From contig DAOQAG010000018.1 of assembly GCA_035353815.1 (NCBI GenBank), positions 10,903-74,902 of the forward strand: 64,000 nucleotides of DNA, read 5' to 3'. Position numbers and translations under genes: made by a program. Each line of letters begins with the position of its first letter. Positions within the stretch are counted from its first letter, which is position 1. This DNA is from JAKPUX01 sp035353815 (lineage in GTDB: Bacteria > Zhuqueibacterota > Zhuqueibacteria > Residuimicrobiales > Residuimicrobiaceae). Of this stretch, positions 1 through 8,844 are shown piece after piece. Below the pieces are notes generated by a model. It had not been told where the DNA came from. It saw only the letters and a program-made list of their open reading frames with translations, and did not search any database.

Positions 1-415
1 GCTGGCCGATTCCGAAGCGACCCTTGCCGCGGTGCGCGAGCGTCTGCTCCCCACGGCGTTGGCCGGCGAGCTGGCTCGGCTGAAGGAGGGGGTCACGCAG
101 AGCTGGCCGGAACTGCAAGAGGGCATCGTCGCCCTGGATGCCACCCTGCAGAGTCCGGCGGAAAAAACCCTGCAGCTGATCATCAACAGCCTGCAGCAGC
201 TTGAACAGAAGGTGGCGCGCGCAGCGGAGCAAAAGCAAGCCTCGGCGCATGCCCAGTTGCACGCCTTGATGGCCTCGCTCCTGCCGGGCGGCGTGCTGCA
301 GGAACGGCAGCTCAATGCGGTTCCTTTTCTCTGCCGTCATGGCCGCGGCCTGATCGATCGGCTCTACCGGTCCATCGATGTGTCCGGTCCGGGGCACCTG
401 ATCGTTGAACTCTGA
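1..415 (+). CDS. bshC: Bacillithiol biosynthesis protein BshC, C-terminal part (5' end outside window)
   Basis: BshC is the putative cysteine ligase that completes bacillithiol by joining cysteine to GlcN-malate. The frame is open from base 2 and ends with TGA at 413-415, giving 137 visible residues; the rest lies upstream of the window. The C-terminus carries the family pattern PGGVLQERQLN, then FLCRHG, and ends with HLIVEL. A long helical, Gln/Glu-rich stretch precedes it, as in the coiled-coil part of BshC. The next gene, 23 bases downstream, is the pathway deacetylase bshB1, which supports the assignment. bshA is not in the window. Partial because of the window edge, not because the gene is broken. 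Confidence 0.85.
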   Translation, partial: LADSEATLAAVRERLLPTALAGELARLKEGVTQSWPELQEGIVALDATLQSPAEKTLQLIINSLQQLEQKVARAAEQKQASAHAQLHALMASLLPGGVLQERQLNAVPFLCRHGRGLIDRLYRSIDVSGPGHLIVEL

Positions 416-438
416 ATGAATCCGAACGCGAGGCGAAT

Positions 439-1176
439 ATGAATCAGTCGCTGGATATACTGGCCTTTGGTGCTCATCCCGATGATGTAGAGCTGATGGC
501 GGGCGGGACGATCATCAAGCTGGTGCAGCTGGGGTATCGTGTGGGGATGATCTCGCTGACTGCGGGTGAGATGGGTACCCGGGGCACCCCGGAGATCCGC
601 CGCAGCGAGTTTACGGCAGCCGCCGGCATCATAGGTCTGGCGATGCATGAGATGCTGGACATCCCTGATGGCGGTGTGGCTGAGAATGAAGAGAACAAAC
701 TCAAGGTCATTCGCGCGATCCGCACCTGGCGGCCGGCGCTGGTGTTCGCCCCCTACTGGGAGACGCGCCATCCGGACCATGCCCATTGTTCTCATCTGGT
801 GCGCGAGGCGGGATTTTTTGCCGGCCTGAAAAAGATCGAGACCGGTCAGCCCCAATTCCGTCCGCAGCGGCTGGTCTATTACTGCGAACACTATCATTTC
901 ACGCCCTCGTTTGTCGTCGATGTCTCGGAGACGTTCGAGCGTCGGCTGGAAGCGATCCGCGCCTACAAATCCCAGGTCTTCAATCCCGAGGCGGCAGAGG
1001 AGGGGAGTGAAGAAAAAACCCACATCAGCAGTCCTGAGTATTTTCGCTCCATTTCCGCGCGGGCCGAATACTGGGGGGGACGGATCGGGGTCCGCTATGG
1101 CGAGCCCTTCCTGGTGCGCGAGGTGATCGGTGTGCGGGATCCTTATGAGCTGCTCATCGGCGTGCGGGCTGAATAA
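439..1176 (+). CDS. bshB1: Bacillithiol biosynthesis deacetylase BshB1 (LmbE/PIG-L family)
   Basis: Predicted cytosolic zinc hydrolase that removes the acetyl group from GlcNAc-malate, the second step of bacillithiol synthesis. The 245-residue protein has the zinc-binding GAHPDD motif at residues 11-16 and the second ligand block HPDH at 111-114. These are the defining LmbE-type metal ligands, and the length matches BshB1. It starts at an ATG preceded by GAGGCG and follows bshC closely, so the two are probably cotranscribed. It ends 13 bases from the convergent metX gene. The family assignment is secure; BshB1 rather than another LmbE-type deacetylase rests mainly on the bshC neighbour. Confidence 0.9.
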   Translation: MNQSLDILAFGAHPDDVELMAGGTIIKLVQLGYRVGMISLTAGEMGTRGTPEIRRSEFTAAAGIIGLAMHEMLDIPDGGVAENEENKLKVIRAIRTWRPALVFAPYWETRHPDHAHCSHLVREAGFFAGLKKIETGQPQFRPQRLVYYCEHYHFTPSFVVDVSETFERRLEAIRAYKSQVFNPEAAEEGSEEKTHISSPEYFRSISARAEYWGGRIGVRYGEPFLVREVIGVRDPYELLIGVRAE

Positions 1177-1189
1177 AGCGGCTGTGGTC

Positions 1190-2344
1190 TCAGCGCGGCA
1201 AGCGGCTGGCGTAAACCTCGGCAAGAAAACGGGAGATGGTCTGCATCATCTCCGGATTGGGAAGCAAAAAAGAGTCGTGGCCATACCAGGTGTTGAATTC
1301 CCTGAAGGTCACGGCTTTTTTATGCTTTTCGAGGACGTGGAGCAGCTCGAGCGACTGTGAGGTCGGGTAGAGCCAGTCCGAGGTGAAGGAGAGGACGAGA
1401 AAGCGCGCCGTGACCTCCTGGAAGGCCTGATCGAGAGAGCCATAATCGCGCGCCAGGTCGAAGTAATCGATGGCCTTGGTGATATAGAGATAGGAATTGG
1501 CGTCGAATCGGGCGACAAAAATCTCGCCCTGATGACGCAGGTAGCTCTCGACCTCGAAATCGATCCTGAAATCAAAGCCGTAATCCTCTTTTTCGCGCAG
1601 GGTGCGGCCGAATTTACGGCGCATCGACTCTTCGCTCAGATAGGTGATGTGCGCGAGCATGCGTGCGGTCGCCAATCCCCGGGCCGGAATTTTCCCCTGG
1701 AGTTGATAATCGCCGCCGCACCAGTCCGCATCCGCATAGATCGCCTGGCGGCCGACCTCATCCCAGCCGATCTGCATGGCATTTTGATGGCAGGTGGTGG
1801 CGATGGGGATGGCCGCGGCGACGCGCTGCGGAGCAGCGATGCACCATTGCAGGGCCTGCATGCCCCCCATGGAGCCGCCGGCAACGCAGAGCAGCCGTTC
1901 GATGCCGAGGTGGTCGATCAGATGCATCTGGGCGCGGACCATGTCGGCGATGGTCACCACTGGGAAGCCGAGGGCATAGGGCCGGCCGCTGGCGGGATCG
2001 ATCGACGAAGGTCCGGTCGAGCCCTGGCAGCCGCCGATGACGTTGGAGCAGATGACGCAGTACTTGTCGATGTCAAAGGGGCGGCCGTGTCCGACCATGA
2101 AATCCCACCACCCGGGCCGGTGATCGGCGGGGTGATGCCAGCCGGCGACGTGGGCATCCCCGGAGAGGGCGTGGAGGAGGAGGATGGCATTGTCGCGGGC
2201 GGCATTGAGCATCCCGTAGATCTCGTAAGCGAGGGTGATCGGGCCGAGGCGGCCGCCATTGTCGAGCGCCATCTCCCGGGGCGGCGCTGCAAAGGTGAAG
2301 TACTGCCGTTCAACCACGCCGACCGAATCCGCAGGGATCTCCAT
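1190..2344 (-). CDS. metX: Homoserine O-acetyltransferase MetX
   Basis: Alpha/beta-hydrolase-fold enzyme that acylates homoserine, normally from acetyl-CoA, to activate it for methionine synthesis. The 384-residue protein carries the nucleophile elbow GGSMGGMQ with Ser158, the LLLHALSGD segment near residue 60, and the C-terminal YGHDSFLL block that holds the catalytic His. Its length is typical of MetX. The start codon overlaps the stop of the upstream metY by one base (TGATG), so the two are translationally coupled. The donor could be succinyl-CoA instead, because this family contains both specificities and sequence alone does not settle it. Confidence 0.93.
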   Translation of the reverse strand: MEIPADSVGVVERQYFTFAAPPREMALDNGGRLGPITLAYEIYGMLNAARDNAILLLHALSGDAHVAGWHHPADHRPGWWDFMVGHGRPFDIDKYCVICSNVIGGCQGSTGPSSIDPASGRPYALGFPVVTIADMVRAQMHLIDHLGIERLLCVAGGSMGGMQALQWCIAAPQRVAAAIPIATTCHQNAMQIGWDEVGRQAIYADADWCGGDYQLQGKIPARGLATARMLAHITYLSEESMRRKFGRTLREKEDYGFDFRIDFEVESYLRHQGEIFVARFDANSYLYITKAIDYFDLARDYGSLDQAFQEVTARFLVLSFTSDWLYPTSQSLELLHVLEKHKKAVTFREFNTWYGHDSFLLPNPEMMQTISRFLAEVYASRLPR

Positions 2345-3645
2345 CAGGACCTCTTGGCCGCTGCCGCCAGGGCCTGGTCCAGATCTTGCTCGAGATCGGC
2401 GTGATGCTCCAGGCCGATGGAGAGGCGGATCAGATCGGGGGTGATCCCGCCGGCGGCTTGCTGCGCCTCGGTGAGCTGGGAATGGGTGGTGCTGGCGGGG
2501 TGGACCGCCAGGCTTCTCGCATCGCCGACATTGGCGACATGAGAAAAGAGCTGCAGAGCGTCGATGAAGGCTGCGCCAGCCTCCACACCGCCGCGAATGC
2601 CGAATACCACCATGCCGCCGAAACCGCGATGCAGGTACTTCCGCGCCACGCCATGGGTGGGATGACCGGGAAGGCCGGGATAGCGCACCCAGGCGACGGC
2701 CGGATGATTCTGGAGAAATTCAGCAATGGCCAGCCCATTTTCGCAATGGCGCTGCATGCGCAGGGGGAGGGTCTCGATGCCCTGTAAAAAGATCCAGGCG
2801 TTGTCGGGCGAGATGCAGGCGCCGAGGTTGCGCAGGGGCACCAGGCGCAGGCGCATGATAAAGGCGAGGGGATTGAGTTCGCCGAGGTCCCGGGCATAGC
2901 GCAGGCCATGGTAGCCGGGATCGGGCTGGTTGAAGAGGGTGAATTTGGGATCGCTCCAGTCGAAAGTTCCTTTATCGATGACGATGCCGCCGATGCCGGT
3001 ACCGTGGCCGCCGAGCCATTTGGTCAGGGAGTGGCAGACGATGTCGGCGCCATGCTCGAGCGGGCGCAGCAGCCAGGGGGTGGTAAAGGTCGAATCGACA
3101 ATGAAGGGGAGGTGGTGGCGCGCGGCGACAGCGGCGATCTCCTCGAGGTCGATCACCTCCAGGGCGGGATTGCCGATGGTTTCGGCGAAGAGCGCGCGGG
3201 TTTGCGGGGTGATCGCCGCCGCAAACTGGGCCGGATCCCCGGGATTGACGAAATGACAGTGGATGCCGAACTGCGGCAGCAGGGTGTCGAACATGGTATA
3301 GGTGCCGCCGTAGAGGTTGCGGGCGGCGACGATCTCGTCCCCGGCCGAGCAGATATTGATGATGGCGTAAAAGATCGCTGAAGTGCCGGAGGCGATGGCC
3401 AGGGCGGCGGCGCCGCCTTCAAGGACGGCCATACGCTGCTCGAGAACCGCCTGGGTGGGATTTCCCAGCCGGGTGTAAATGTTGCCCATCTCCCTGAGGG
3501 CAAAGAGATCGGCGGCATGGGCTGAATTATGAAAGAGGTAGGCGCTGGTACGATGGACCGGCACCGCCTGCGCACCCGTTGTGGGGTCCGCTTGCTGCCC
3601 GGCGTGAAGCGCCAGGGTCTCGAAATGAAGGGTATCTCTGTTCAT
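2344..3645 (-). CDS. metY: O-acetylhomoserine sulfhydrylase (MetY, PLP-dependent)
   Basis: Cys/Met-metabolism PLP enzyme of 433 residues that makes homocysteine from O-acetylhomoserine and sulfide. The PLP lysine is visible in the block CHSLTKWLGGHG (Lys209), and a glycine-rich segment GTGIGG follows it, as in MetY. The N-terminus (HFETLALHAGQ) and the length match the O-acetylhomoserine (thiol)-lyase group rather than the shorter MetB/MetC. It is first in a two-gene operon with metX, which makes its substrate. No S-box/SAM riboswitch pattern was seen in the 200-base AT-rich spacer upstream. Confidence 0.92.
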   Translation of the reverse strand: MNRDTLHFETLALHAGQQADPTTGAQAVPVHRTSAYLFHNSAHAADLFALREMGNIYTRLGNPTQAVLEQRMAVLEGGAAALAIASGTSAIFYAIINICSAGDEIVAARNLYGGTYTMFDTLLPQFGIHCHFVNPGDPAQFAAAITPQTRALFAETIGNPALEVIDLEEIAAVAARHHLPFIVDSTFTTPWLLRPLEHGADIVCHSLTKWLGGHGTGIGGIVIDKGTFDWSDPKFTLFNQPDPGYHGLRYARDLGELNPLAFIMRLRLVPLRNLGACISPDNAWIFLQGIETLPLRMQRHCENGLAIAEFLQNHPAVAWVRYPGLPGHPTHGVARKYLHRGFGGMVVFGIRGGVEAGAAFIDALQLFSHVANVGDARSLAVHPASTTHSQLTEAQQAAGGITPDLIRLSIGLEHHADLEQDLDQALAAAAKRS

Positions 3646-3845
3646 GGAACCTGCCCGGTCTGATGAAAATGATGATTATTTATAATATAACAAGATCTGT
3701 TCTTTATAACTACTGCAAATCGACCGCGCTGCCGTCTTTATTTATTTTGTTTCCCAGATAAAAATTCAATATTTTGAGGTGCGAACAACGGTCGGTGGCA
3801 CCTGGATCATTGTGGTGCGATACTAACAGGAGGGTATTTCCAGAG
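3646..3845. promoter_or_regulatory. AT-rich divergent spacer between metY and hutU
   Basis: This 200-base spacer separates divergent operons and must hold promoters for both. Bases 3660-3770 are strikingly AT-rich for this genome, with TATAATATAA at 3681-3690. A small inverted repeat, AACA-AGATC-TGTT (3689-3701), sits beside it and could be an operator. On the plus strand GATACT lies about 30 bases before the hutU start. No -35/-10 pair fits well enough to name a promoter with confidence, and I see no riboswitch. Confidence 0.45.
3827..3834 (+). promoter_or_regulatory. Shine-Dalgarno sequence fixing the hutU start
   Basis: CAGGAGGG lies 11 bases before the ATG at 3846. The same frame is open further upstream to 3774, but no ribosome-binding site precedes that earlier start and the extra 24 residues do not resemble urocanase. 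The 3846 start is therefore preferred. Confidence 0.7.
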
Positions 3846-5495
3846 ATGGAATCTGCGATTCACGCCCCGCGGGGCACAATACTGAGCTGCAAGGGCTGGG
3901 TTCAGGAGGCCGCCCTGCGCATGCTGATGAACAACCTTGATCCGGATGTCGCCGAAAAGCCCCAGGAGCTGATTGTATACGGCGGCACGGGCAAGGCCGC
4001 GCGCAATTGGGAGTGCTATCATGCACTGGTGCGCACGCTGCAAAATCTGGAGAATGACGAAACCCTGCTGGTGCAATCGGGCAAGCCGGTCGCCGTCTTC
4101 AAGACGCACGAGAACGCGCCACGGGTGCTGATCTCCAATTCTTTGCTGGTGCCACACTGGGCCACCTGGGATGAATTCCGGCGCCTCGAAGGGCTGGGAT
4201 TGACGATGTACGGGCAAATGACGGCCGGGAGCTGGATCTATATCGGCTCGCAGGGGATTCTCCAGGGAACCTACGAGACCTTTGCCAGCTGTGCCGAGCG
4301 CTATTTTGGCGGGACGCTGGCGGGGCGGTTGTTGGTGACAGCCGGCCTCGGCGGGATGGGTGGTGCCCAGCCCCTGGCGGCGACGATGAACGGTGCGGCG
4401 TGTCTGTGCATCGAGGTGGACCGGAGCCGGCTGGAACGCCGCTTGCAGACGCGTTACCTCGATGTTATGAGCGAGAGCCTGGATGAAGCGCTCGAGCGGG
4501 TGCTGGAGGCGCGCCGCCGCAAGGAGCCGCTGTCGGTGGGATTGCTGGGCAATGCTGCGGATGTTCTGCCAGCCCTGGTCGAGCGCGGGATCGTCCCGGA
4601 TGTGCTGACCGATCAGACCTCCGCCCACGATGTCCTCAACGGCTATGTGCCGAATGGCCTGGCCTATGCAGAGGCCCTGGCGCTGCGCGTCGCCGATCCG
4701 GTGCGCTATCAGGGGATGGCGCGGGCCGCGATCGTCCGCCATGTTGAAGCGATGCTGGCGCTGCGAAAGGCCGGAGCGGTGACCTTTGATTACGGCAACA
4801 ACATCCGGGGTGAGGCTCTCGCCAACGGACTGAAGCAGGCCTTCGACATTCCCGGTTTCGTACCCGAGTTTATCCGGCCGCTTTTCTGCCTGGGCAAGGG
4901 GCCGTTCCGCTGGGCCGCGCTCAGCGGCGATCCGCAGGATATTTATGCCACGGATGCTGCTCTGGTGGCGGCGTTTCCGGACAATGCGCCGCTGCGCCGC
5001 TGGATCGAGCGGGCGCAGCGGCAGGTGCAGTTTCAGGGGCTGCCCTCGCGTATTTGCTGGCTGGGCTATGGCGAGCGCGCGCAGATGGGCCGGATCTTTA
5101 ACGATCTAGTCGCCACGGGCGAAGTGAAGGCCCCCATCGTCATCGGTCGGGACCATCTCGATGCCGGTTCGGTAGCCTCGCCCAACCGCGAAACCGAAAA
5201 GATGCGCGATGGCAGCGATGCCATCGCCGACTGGCCGATCCTCAATGCCCTGATCAACGCGGTCGGCGGAGCGAGCTGGATCTCGGTGCATCACGGCGGG
5301 GGAGTGGGGATCGGCTATTCGCTGCATGCCGGGATGGTGATCGTGGCCGACGGCACGCGCGAGGCCGCCGTCCGGCTGCAGCGGGTGCTGACGACCGATC
5401 CCGGGATGGGCGTCGTCCGGCACGCGGACGCAGGATATGATCTGGCTGTCAACGCAGCACGAGAGATGAATATCCACATGCCGATGCTGAAATAA
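3846..5495 (+). CDS. hutU: Urocanate hydratase HutU
   Basis: Urocanase adds water to urocanate to give imidazolonepropionate, the second step of histidine degradation, using tightly bound NAD+ as electrophile. From ATG 3846 the protein has 549 residues, the usual family length. Visible family blocks are IVYGGTGKAARNW near the N-terminus, the NAD-binding GLGGMGGAQP, the active-site cysteine region RICWLGYGERA, and the C-terminal GRDHLDAGSVASPNRET and HHGGGVGIGYSLHAGM. hutI, which uses its product, lies two genes downstream, with a SpoIIE-type phosphatase between. No hutH (histidine ammonia-lyase) or hutG-type gene is in the window. Confidence 0.95.
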   Translation: MESAIHAPRGTILSCKGWVQEAALRMLMNNLDPDVAEKPQELIVYGGTGKAARNWECYHALVRTLQNLENDETLLVQSGKPVAVFKTHENAPRVLISNSLLVPHWATWDEFRRLEGLGLTMYGQMTAGSWIYIGSQGILQGTYETFASCAERYFGGTLAGRLLVTAGLGGMGGAQPLAATMNGAACLCIEVDRSRLERRLQTRYLDVMSESLDEALERVLEARRRKEPLSVGLLGNAADVLPALVERGIVPDVLTDQTSAHDVLNGYVPNGLAYAEALALRVADPVRYQGMARAAIVRHVEAMLALRKAGAVTFDYGNNIRGEALANGLKQAFDIPGFVPEFIRPLFCLGKGPFRWAALSGDPQDIYATDAALVAAFPDNAPLRRWIERAQRQVQFQGLPSRICWLGYGERAQMGRIFNDLVATGEVKAPIVIGRDHLDAGSVASPNRETEKMRDGSDAIADWPILNALINAVGGASWISVHHGGGVGIGYSLHAGMVIVADGTREAAVRLQRVLTTDPGMGVVRHADAGYDLAVNAAREMNIHMPMLK

Positions 5496-5510
5496 CTGAA
5501 AGAGCCTGCC

Positions 5511-6707
5511 ATGACCGATCCCAAGGTATTCTATCGCGAGCTCGATGCGCTCCTGGCCAAGATCCGGCTGGTAGCCGCCGGGGAGCAGTTTTTACCCTCC
5601 ATCATGCAAGAACTGACCGACAGTTTTCATGATCGGCTGCATATCGCCAATGCCCGCTATTATCTGTTGCTCGATGATACGTTTGTCCTGCAATACCCGG
5701 AACATGGGGCGAAGCGCTTCGGCTATGCCGAGGAACTGCCCGTGGAATCGGAGGTGGTGCAGCTTGCCGCGCGCAATCGCAGTTATATTTACGATTCCGA
5801 TTTTCTCAACGGCCAGTTTTACACCACCCCGATTGCGGAAAATAACTTTCACGCTGCCATCTGGGTACACAGTCCGGAGCGGCAATGGCTGGTGGTCTTC
5901 CAGCTCGATCTGGGATGGGAGCGGGAGGAGATCAATCTGTTTCTCAACTCGGTACGCACCAGCCTCAATTACCGGTTTTTCTCCGATGTCATCGGCGTGC
6001 GGCTGGAGCAGGCGGTTGAAATCCAGAAGAGCCTGCTGCCGCAAAAGTCACCCAAAATCGACGGCTACGACATTGCCGGATTCAGCCAACCGGCGGAACT
6101 GGTCGGCGGCGATTTATTTGATTATTTCGAATTGAAAGACGGGACGCTGGGGGTTTCGATCGGCGACGTCAGCGGCCATGGGCTGCCGGCCGCGTTGCTG
6201 ATGCGTGATGTCGTGATCGGCCTGCGGATGGGTCTGGCCATGGAACTGCGCTCGGTGCACACGATCAAGACGCTCAACCGGGTGATCCTGCGCAGTACCT
6301 ATGCCGCCAATTATGTCTCCCTCTTTGTCACCGAAATCGAAGGCGACGGTCATCTCTTCTTCATCAACGCCGGCCATCCCGGCCCGCTGCTGGTGCACGG
6401 CAAGGAGGTCAAGTGCCTCGCTGCGACTGGAACGACCCTGGGATTCCTGCCGGAAATCGATCTTCATCGCGATTATGCCCACATCGAATCGGGGGCCGTG
6501 CTGGTGCTTTACAGCGACGGCATCACCGAGCGCCAGAACCCCGATGGCGATATGTTCGGCGTGGAACGACTGACCAACCTGATCATCGAGAACCAGCATT
6601 TCGACGCCAATACCCTGTTGCACAAGATCTCGTCGCATGTCTACGATTTCGGCCATGCGGCAAGCTGGGAGGATGATGTGACGCTGGTCGTCATCAAGAG
6701 GCGCTGA
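5511..6707 (+). CDS. SpoIIE/RsbU-type PP2C serine phosphatase with N-terminal sensor-like region
   Basis: The 398-residue protein has a C-terminal PPM/SpoIIE phosphatase domain (about residues 160-395). The metal-binding motifs are VGGDLFDYF, IGDVSGHGLPAAL and LYSDGITE, with DDVTLVVIKR at the end. RsbU-like phosphatases usually dephosphorylate an anti-sigma antagonist and so release a sigma factor or other output. The N-terminal 150 residues look like a small GAF/PAS-like sensor fold, but I cannot assign it firmly. No transmembrane segment is evident. It sits 15 bases after hutU and 3 bases before hutI, so it is inside the hut transcription unit. No STAS or HPK partner gene is seen nearby. 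Confidence 0.85.
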   Translation: MTDPKVFYRELDALLAKIRLVAAGEQFLPSIMQELTDSFHDRLHIANARYYLLLDDTFVLQYPEHGAKRFGYAEELPVESEVVQLAARNRSYIYDSDFLNGQFYTTPIAENNFHAAIWVHSPERQWLVVFQLDLGWEREEINLFLNSVRTSLNYRFFSDVIGVRLEQAVEIQKSLLPQKSPKIDGYDIAGFSQPAELVGGDLFDYFELKDGTLGVSIGDVSGHGLPAALLMRDVVIGLRMGLAMELRSVHTIKTLNRVILRSTYAANYVSLFVTEIEGDGHLFFINAGHPGPLLVHGKEVKCLAATGTTLGFLPEIDLHRDYAHIESGAVLVLYSDGITERQNPDGDMFGVERLTNLIIENQHFDANTLLHKISSHVYDFGHAASWEDDVTLVVIKRR

Positions 6708-6710
6708 GCG

Positions 6711-7931
6711 ATGCCGTCACTGCTGGTGGTGAATATCGGCCAGGCGGTTACCGCATCTGGCGCGCCTGTGCGCGGCGCGGCGATGCGCACGCTCGTGCAG
6801 CACAAGGATGCGGCGATCCATATTCAGGACGGGATCATCCGGGCCATTGGCCCGCGGGCGCAGGTCGAGGCGCAGGTGACGGGCGACCCGCCTCTCCTCG
6901 ATGCGGGTGGTGGTGCTGTCCTCCCCGGTTTCATCGACAGCCACACGCACCTTGTGTTTGCCGGTCAGCGTGAGGATGAATTCGATCTCAAGATCGCCGG
7001 GGCCAGCTATCAGGAGGTCGCCGCGGCGGGCGGCGGCATCCTTAGCACCGTGGCGGCGACGCGCCGGGCTTCGCAGGCGGAGCTGGTGGAGATCGGCCTC
7101 GGCTACCTGGCTTCTGCCCTGCGGCACGGTACCACGACGATGGAGATCAAGAGCGGCTACGGCCTCGATGCGGAAAATGAGATCAAACTCCTCGAGGTGA
7201 TCGCCGAACTCGGACGCCGTCAGCCGGTCGAGCTGGTGCCGACCTTCATGGGGGCCCACGCGGTTCCGCCGGGGATCTCGCAGCGCGAGCAGACGGAACG
7301 TCTCATCGCCCTTCTGCCCCAGCTCAAGGAGAAGGCGGAGTTTTGTGATGCCTTTTGCGAGGCCGGGTATTACGGTCTTGAGGAAACGCGGGCCCTGTTT
7401 GCGGCCGCGCGCCGCGCAGGATTCGGGCTCAGGCTGCACGCGGCGCAATTCACCAACGCCGGGGCGGTGCAGCTGGCGGTGGAGATGGGGGCGCGATCGG
7501 TCGATCATCTCGAGCAGATCGGAGCGGCGGAGATTGCCCTGCTGGCGGAAGCGGAGTGCTGCGCGACCCTGTTGCCCGGTGTATCCTTTTTTATGCACTA
7601 TGGTTATCCCCCGGCCCGGGCCTTGATCGACCGCGGCGCGATCGTCGCCATTGCCTCCAACTTTAATCCGGGCACCTGTATGTGCCTCAATCCCCAGCTC
7701 ATCTTCGCGATCGCCTGCACACAGATGCGGATGACCACTGCGGAAGCCCTGGTCGCCCTGACCGCCAACGCCGCCTGGTCTCTGAACCGGCCGCGGGTCG
7801 GCCGGCTGCTCTCCGGCATGCAAGCCGATCTGCTGCTGCTCGATGCCCCCAATTACCGGAGCATTCCCTATTTCTTCGGTGAAAATCATGTCAAAACAGT
7901 GGTGAAAAAGGGCGAGGTCGTGGTTGGCTGA
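6711..7931 (+). CDS. hutI: Imidazolonepropionase HutI (Asn at a metal-ligand position)
   Basis: Amidohydrolase-superfamily enzyme that opens 4-imidazolone-5-propionate to formiminoglutamate in histidine breakdown. The 406-residue length is typical. The metal motif HTH is at residues 78-80 (DSHTHLVFAG), followed by GAHAVP, LHAAQFT (His243) and a C-terminal composite-domain strand. The usual metal-binding Asp in the block A(T/S)DxNPGS is Asn here (ASNFNPGT, Asn317; codon AAC), which is unusual. The protein may still be active with altered metal binding, or may have a related amidohydrolase function. It follows the phosphatase gene by 3 bases and overlaps the next gene by 8 bases. Confidence 0.87.
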   Translation: MPSLLVVNIGQAVTASGAPVRGAAMRTLVQHKDAAIHIQDGIIRAIGPRAQVEAQVTGDPPLLDAGGGAVLPGFIDSHTHLVFAGQREDEFDLKIAGASYQEVAAAGGGILSTVAATRRASQAELVEIGLGYLASALRHGTTTMEIKSGYGLDAENEIKLLEVIAELGRRQPVELVPTFMGAHAVPPGISQREQTERLIALLPQLKEKAEFCDAFCEAGYYGLEETRALFAAARRAGFGLRLHAAQFTNAGAVQLAVEMGARSVDHLEQIGAAEIALLAEAECCATLLPGVSFFMHYGYPPARALIDRGAIVAIASNFNPGTCMCLNPQLIFAIACTQMRMTTAEALVALTANAAWSLNRPRVGRLLSGMQADLLLLDAPNYRSIPYFFGENHVKTVVKKGEVVVG

Positions 7932-8844
7932 ACCAGCGGAACGCTTCCGTACCTTTTCCCGATATCTGCGTGAGCGCTACGGCGGCAGGGTGTGGAAGAT
8001 CCCTGTGGATGCGGGCTTATCCTGCCCCAACCGGGATGGCACCATCGGCCGGTGCGGCTGCAGCTATTGCCGGCAGGAGAGCTTCAATCGGCTGCCTTCG
8101 CAGCAGCAGATCAGCGTGGCCGCACAGGTCGAGGCCGGTATTGAGGTGGCCCGGCAGCGGCAGGGGATCGAGAAATTTATCGTCTATTTTCAGACCTCCA
8201 GCAATACCCACGCCCCGGTCGCCCGATTGCGCGCGCTCTATGAGCAGGCCATCGCTTTTCCCGGAGTGGTGGGTCTTGACATCTCGACCCGGCCCGATTG
8301 CCTGGGACCCGAGGTGCAGGCGCTGCTGGCCGAGCTGGCCGGGCGCATCGATCTTTGGGTCGAGCTGGGGCTGCAGAGCAGCCATGACCGCACGTTGCGC
8401 GCGATCGGCCGCGGCCATACCTATCAGGACTGGTGCAATGCCGTCGAGGCGCTGCGGGCACTGCCCGTGCGGATTTGCACCCATCTCATCCTCGGACTGC
8501 CGGGTGAGGATGCGGCGATGATGCGCGAGACGGCGGTAGCGGTGGCCCGTGCGCCGGTGCACGAGATCAAACTTCATCCCTTGCTGGTGCTCAAAGGAAC
8601 GGCCGTGGCGGAGGAATTCCAGAGCGGCCGGATCCAGGCCCTCATGCTGCCCGAGTATGCCGCGCTGGCGGCCGACTTGATCGAGCGCATGCCGGAGGAG
8701 CGGGTGATGCAGCGGATGACGGCGGAGGCACCGGCGGAGCTGTTGCTTGCGCCGTTGTGGGCGCTGGAGAAGCACGCGGTGCGCGGGGCGATTGTGGCGG
8801 AGCTGGTCAGACGGGACACCCGGCAAGGCTGCCGGTGCCTTTAA
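7924..8844 (+). CDS. TIGR01212-type radical SAM protein (YhcC-like)
   Basis: The 306-residue protein begins with the signature CPNRDGTIGRCGCSYC; the last cysteines resemble the CxxxCxxC-like 4Fe-4S site of the YhcC/Elp3-like radical SAM group. The motif SSNTHAPVARLRALYEQA and the block LGLQSSHDRTLRAIGRGH follow, as in E. coli YhcC. The physiological substrate of this family is not established. The likely start is a TTG at 7924 inside the end of hutI (8-base overlap), implying coupled translation. It converges on the amidase gene; the two stop codons overlap in the palindrome TTAA at 8841-8844. Its place after hutI may be only positional. Confidence 0.86.
   Translation: MAEPAERFRTFSRYLRERYGGRVWKIPVDAGLSCPNRDGTIGRCGCSYCRQESFNRLPSQQQISVAAQVEAGIEVARQRQGIEKFIVYFQTSSNTHAPVARLRALYEQAIAFPGVVGLDISTRPDCLGPEVQALLAELAGRIDLWVELGLQSSHDRTLRAIGRGHTYQDWCNAVEALRALPVRICTHLILGLPGEDAAMMRETAVAVARAPVHEIKLHPLLVLKGTAVAEEFQSGRIQALMLPEYAALAADLIERMPEERVMQRMTAEAPAELLLAPLWALEKHAVRGAIVAELVRRDTRQGCRCL

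Noticed and set aside
3646..3845. SAM riboswitch upstream of metY
   Set aside because: Looked for S-box-like start CTTATCAAGAG and conserved core; not found. The spacer is too AT-rich and short of the paired structure.
8841..8844. TTAA shared by the stop codons of the radical SAM and amidase genes
   Set aside because: Overlapping convergent stops in TTAA are a simple coincidence of packing and not a regulatory feature.
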